DNA from: Nitrosophilus alvini
Lineage (GTDB): Bacteria > Campylobacterota > Campylobacteria > Campylobacterales > Nitratiruptoraceae
Assembly: GCF_015100395.1 (NCBI RefSeq)
Contig: NZ_AP022847.1
Span: 1,180,501 to 1,244,500 of the forward strand
Length of the DNA stretch: 64,000 nt
Direction of reading: 5' to 3'
Under the pieces are notes generated by a model. That model made no database searches and had not been told where the DNA came from. It saw only the letters and a list, made by a program, of their open reading frames with translations. Shown one piece after another: positions 63,390 to 64,000 of the stretch. Both the position numbers and the translations under genes were made by a program. The first letter of the stretch is position 1. The number at the start of each line of letters is the position of its first letter.

Positions 63390-64000
63390 CTATCCCAAAA
63401 GTTTTTTGATTATATTTTTTGCAGCTTCCCTGCCGTCATAAGCAGCAGTAACTACCAGATGAGCCCCTCTGTAGCAGTCGCCTCCTGCATATACACCGGG
63501 GGTTGTTGTCTCAAAATTCTCATCAATTTTCACAGCACCCCACTCATCTGTCTCGATTCCGTTTTCGGCAAGAAAACCAAGAGGAGTATTTTCAAAACCG
63601 AGAGCAAATATTATAACATCAGCATCGACTCTAAATTCACTTCCTTTTACCTCTTCAAGTTTTCTTCTGCCGTCCTTCTGGGTACCTAAAATAGTTTTTA
63701 CCATTTCTACACCGATGACTCTGTTCTCACTGTCAACAAGAACCTCTTTGGGAGCAACATTAAATATAAACTCCACTCCCTCTTCTACAGCATTTTGATA
63801 CTCTTTTTTGGAACCAGGCATACTTTTTACATCTCTTCTGTAAAGACAGCTCACTTTCTTGGCACCTTCTCTTACGGCTGTTCTGACACAATCCATAGCG
63901 GTATCGCCACCGCCGATTACAACAACATTTTTATCTTTTACCTCATAATCCTTGCTGTAACCGTCACCAAAGAGCTTTTTTTGCACATTTGTCAGAAAAT
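63390..64000 (-). CDS. gltD: Glutamate synthase small chain, C-terminal part (5' end outside window)
   Basis: The frame stays open to the window edge (FLTN precedes the first in-window GTG), so about 200 C-terminal residues are visible. Features are the second nucleotide-binding Rossmann motif VVVIGGGDTAMDCVRTA, CLYRRDVKSMPGSKKEYQ, and FALGFENTPLGFL followed by GVYAGGDCYRGAHLVVTAAYDGREAA. This is the NADPH/FAD part of GltD, which passes electrons to GltB for glutamate formation. Related pyridine-nucleotide oxidoreductases share this region, so the call is probable rather than certain. Confidence 0.8.
   Translation of the reverse strand, partial: FLTNVQKKLFGDGYSKDYEVKDKNVVVIGGGDTAMDCVRTAVREGAKKVSCLYRRDVKSMPGSKKEYQNAVEEGVEFIFNVAPKEVLVDSENRVIGVEMVKTILGTQKDGRRKLEEVKGSEFRVDADVIIFALGFENTPLGFLAENGIETDEWGAVKIDENFETTTPGVYAGGDCYRGAHLVVTAAYDGREAAKNIIKKLLG

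Overview
This is a 64 kb, AT-rich, densely packed bacterial chromosome segment with no plasmid or phage character. The organism is most likely a free-living or chemolithotrophic member of the Campylobacterota (Epsilonproteobacteria); I cannot name the genus. The clues are the large CcsBA cytochrome c synthase fusion, a plant-type class II DAHP synthase, a short-form HisG, a type III pantothenate kinase, promoters with a T-rich upstream part and a strong TATAAT or TAAAAT box, and very frequent TTG starts. I found no tRNA, rRNA, CRISPR array, insertion sequence, prophage or obvious pseudogene. No gene-free stretch exceeds 300 bases; the longest is about 270 bases (14674-14943).

Layout. 1-204 is the end of a rubrerythrin gene. 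253-6334 (minus) is a heavy-metal RND efflux operon: small Cys/His protein, periplasmic protein, TolC-like channel, adaptor, CusA/CzcA-type pump. 6431-13518 (minus) is a second tripartite operon: TetR regulator, lipoprotein channel, adaptor, drug-type RND pump and a trailing methyltransferase. A palindromic operator candidate overlaps its promoter. 13607-17039 holds a flavin-binding oxidase-like protein, a DUF4395 membrane protein, a 59-residue secreted peptide with an unusually elaborate upstream region, an HTH-ABM fusion protein and a purine permease. 17092-21870 (minus) carries yigZ/IMPACT, dprA, an SLC13 transporter, a YibQ-type deacetylase and ilvC.

22031-29344 (plus) carries ppc, RNase R, a monohaem cytochrome, holA and the rpsF-ssb-rpsR operon. 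29373-35093 (minus) is a tightly overlapping block: a YfgM-like protein, a BamB-like lipoprotein, a small unknown protein, coaX, hisG, a methyltransferase and a PilZ-HDOD protein. 35273-43178 (plus) carries gatC, pilT, cvpA, lysS, glyA, a SPOR protein, trpE and aroE, facing a DAHP synthase at 43218-44570. 44675-57421 holds recR, dnaJ, ccsBA, polA, a CX9C periplasmic protein, an HDOD protein, uvrA and a TauE/SafE transporter. 57522-64000 holds a FliO-like protein, then (minus) dusB, a membrane protein, dksA-like, rlmH, thiE, accD, an IMPase-family phosphatase and the end of gltD.

Most content is core metabolism and information processing: shikimate/tryptophan (DAHP synthase, aroE, trpE), one-carbon metabolism and translation (glyA, lysS, gatC), replication and repair (polA, holA, ssb, recR, uvrA, dprA) and envelope export. 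The least ordinary signals are regulatory: paired palindromes before the secreted peptide, hexamer repeats in the leaders of dprA and RNase R, competing hairpins upstream of gatC, a structured rpsF leader and an overlapping divergent promoter between the permease and the HTH-ABM gene.
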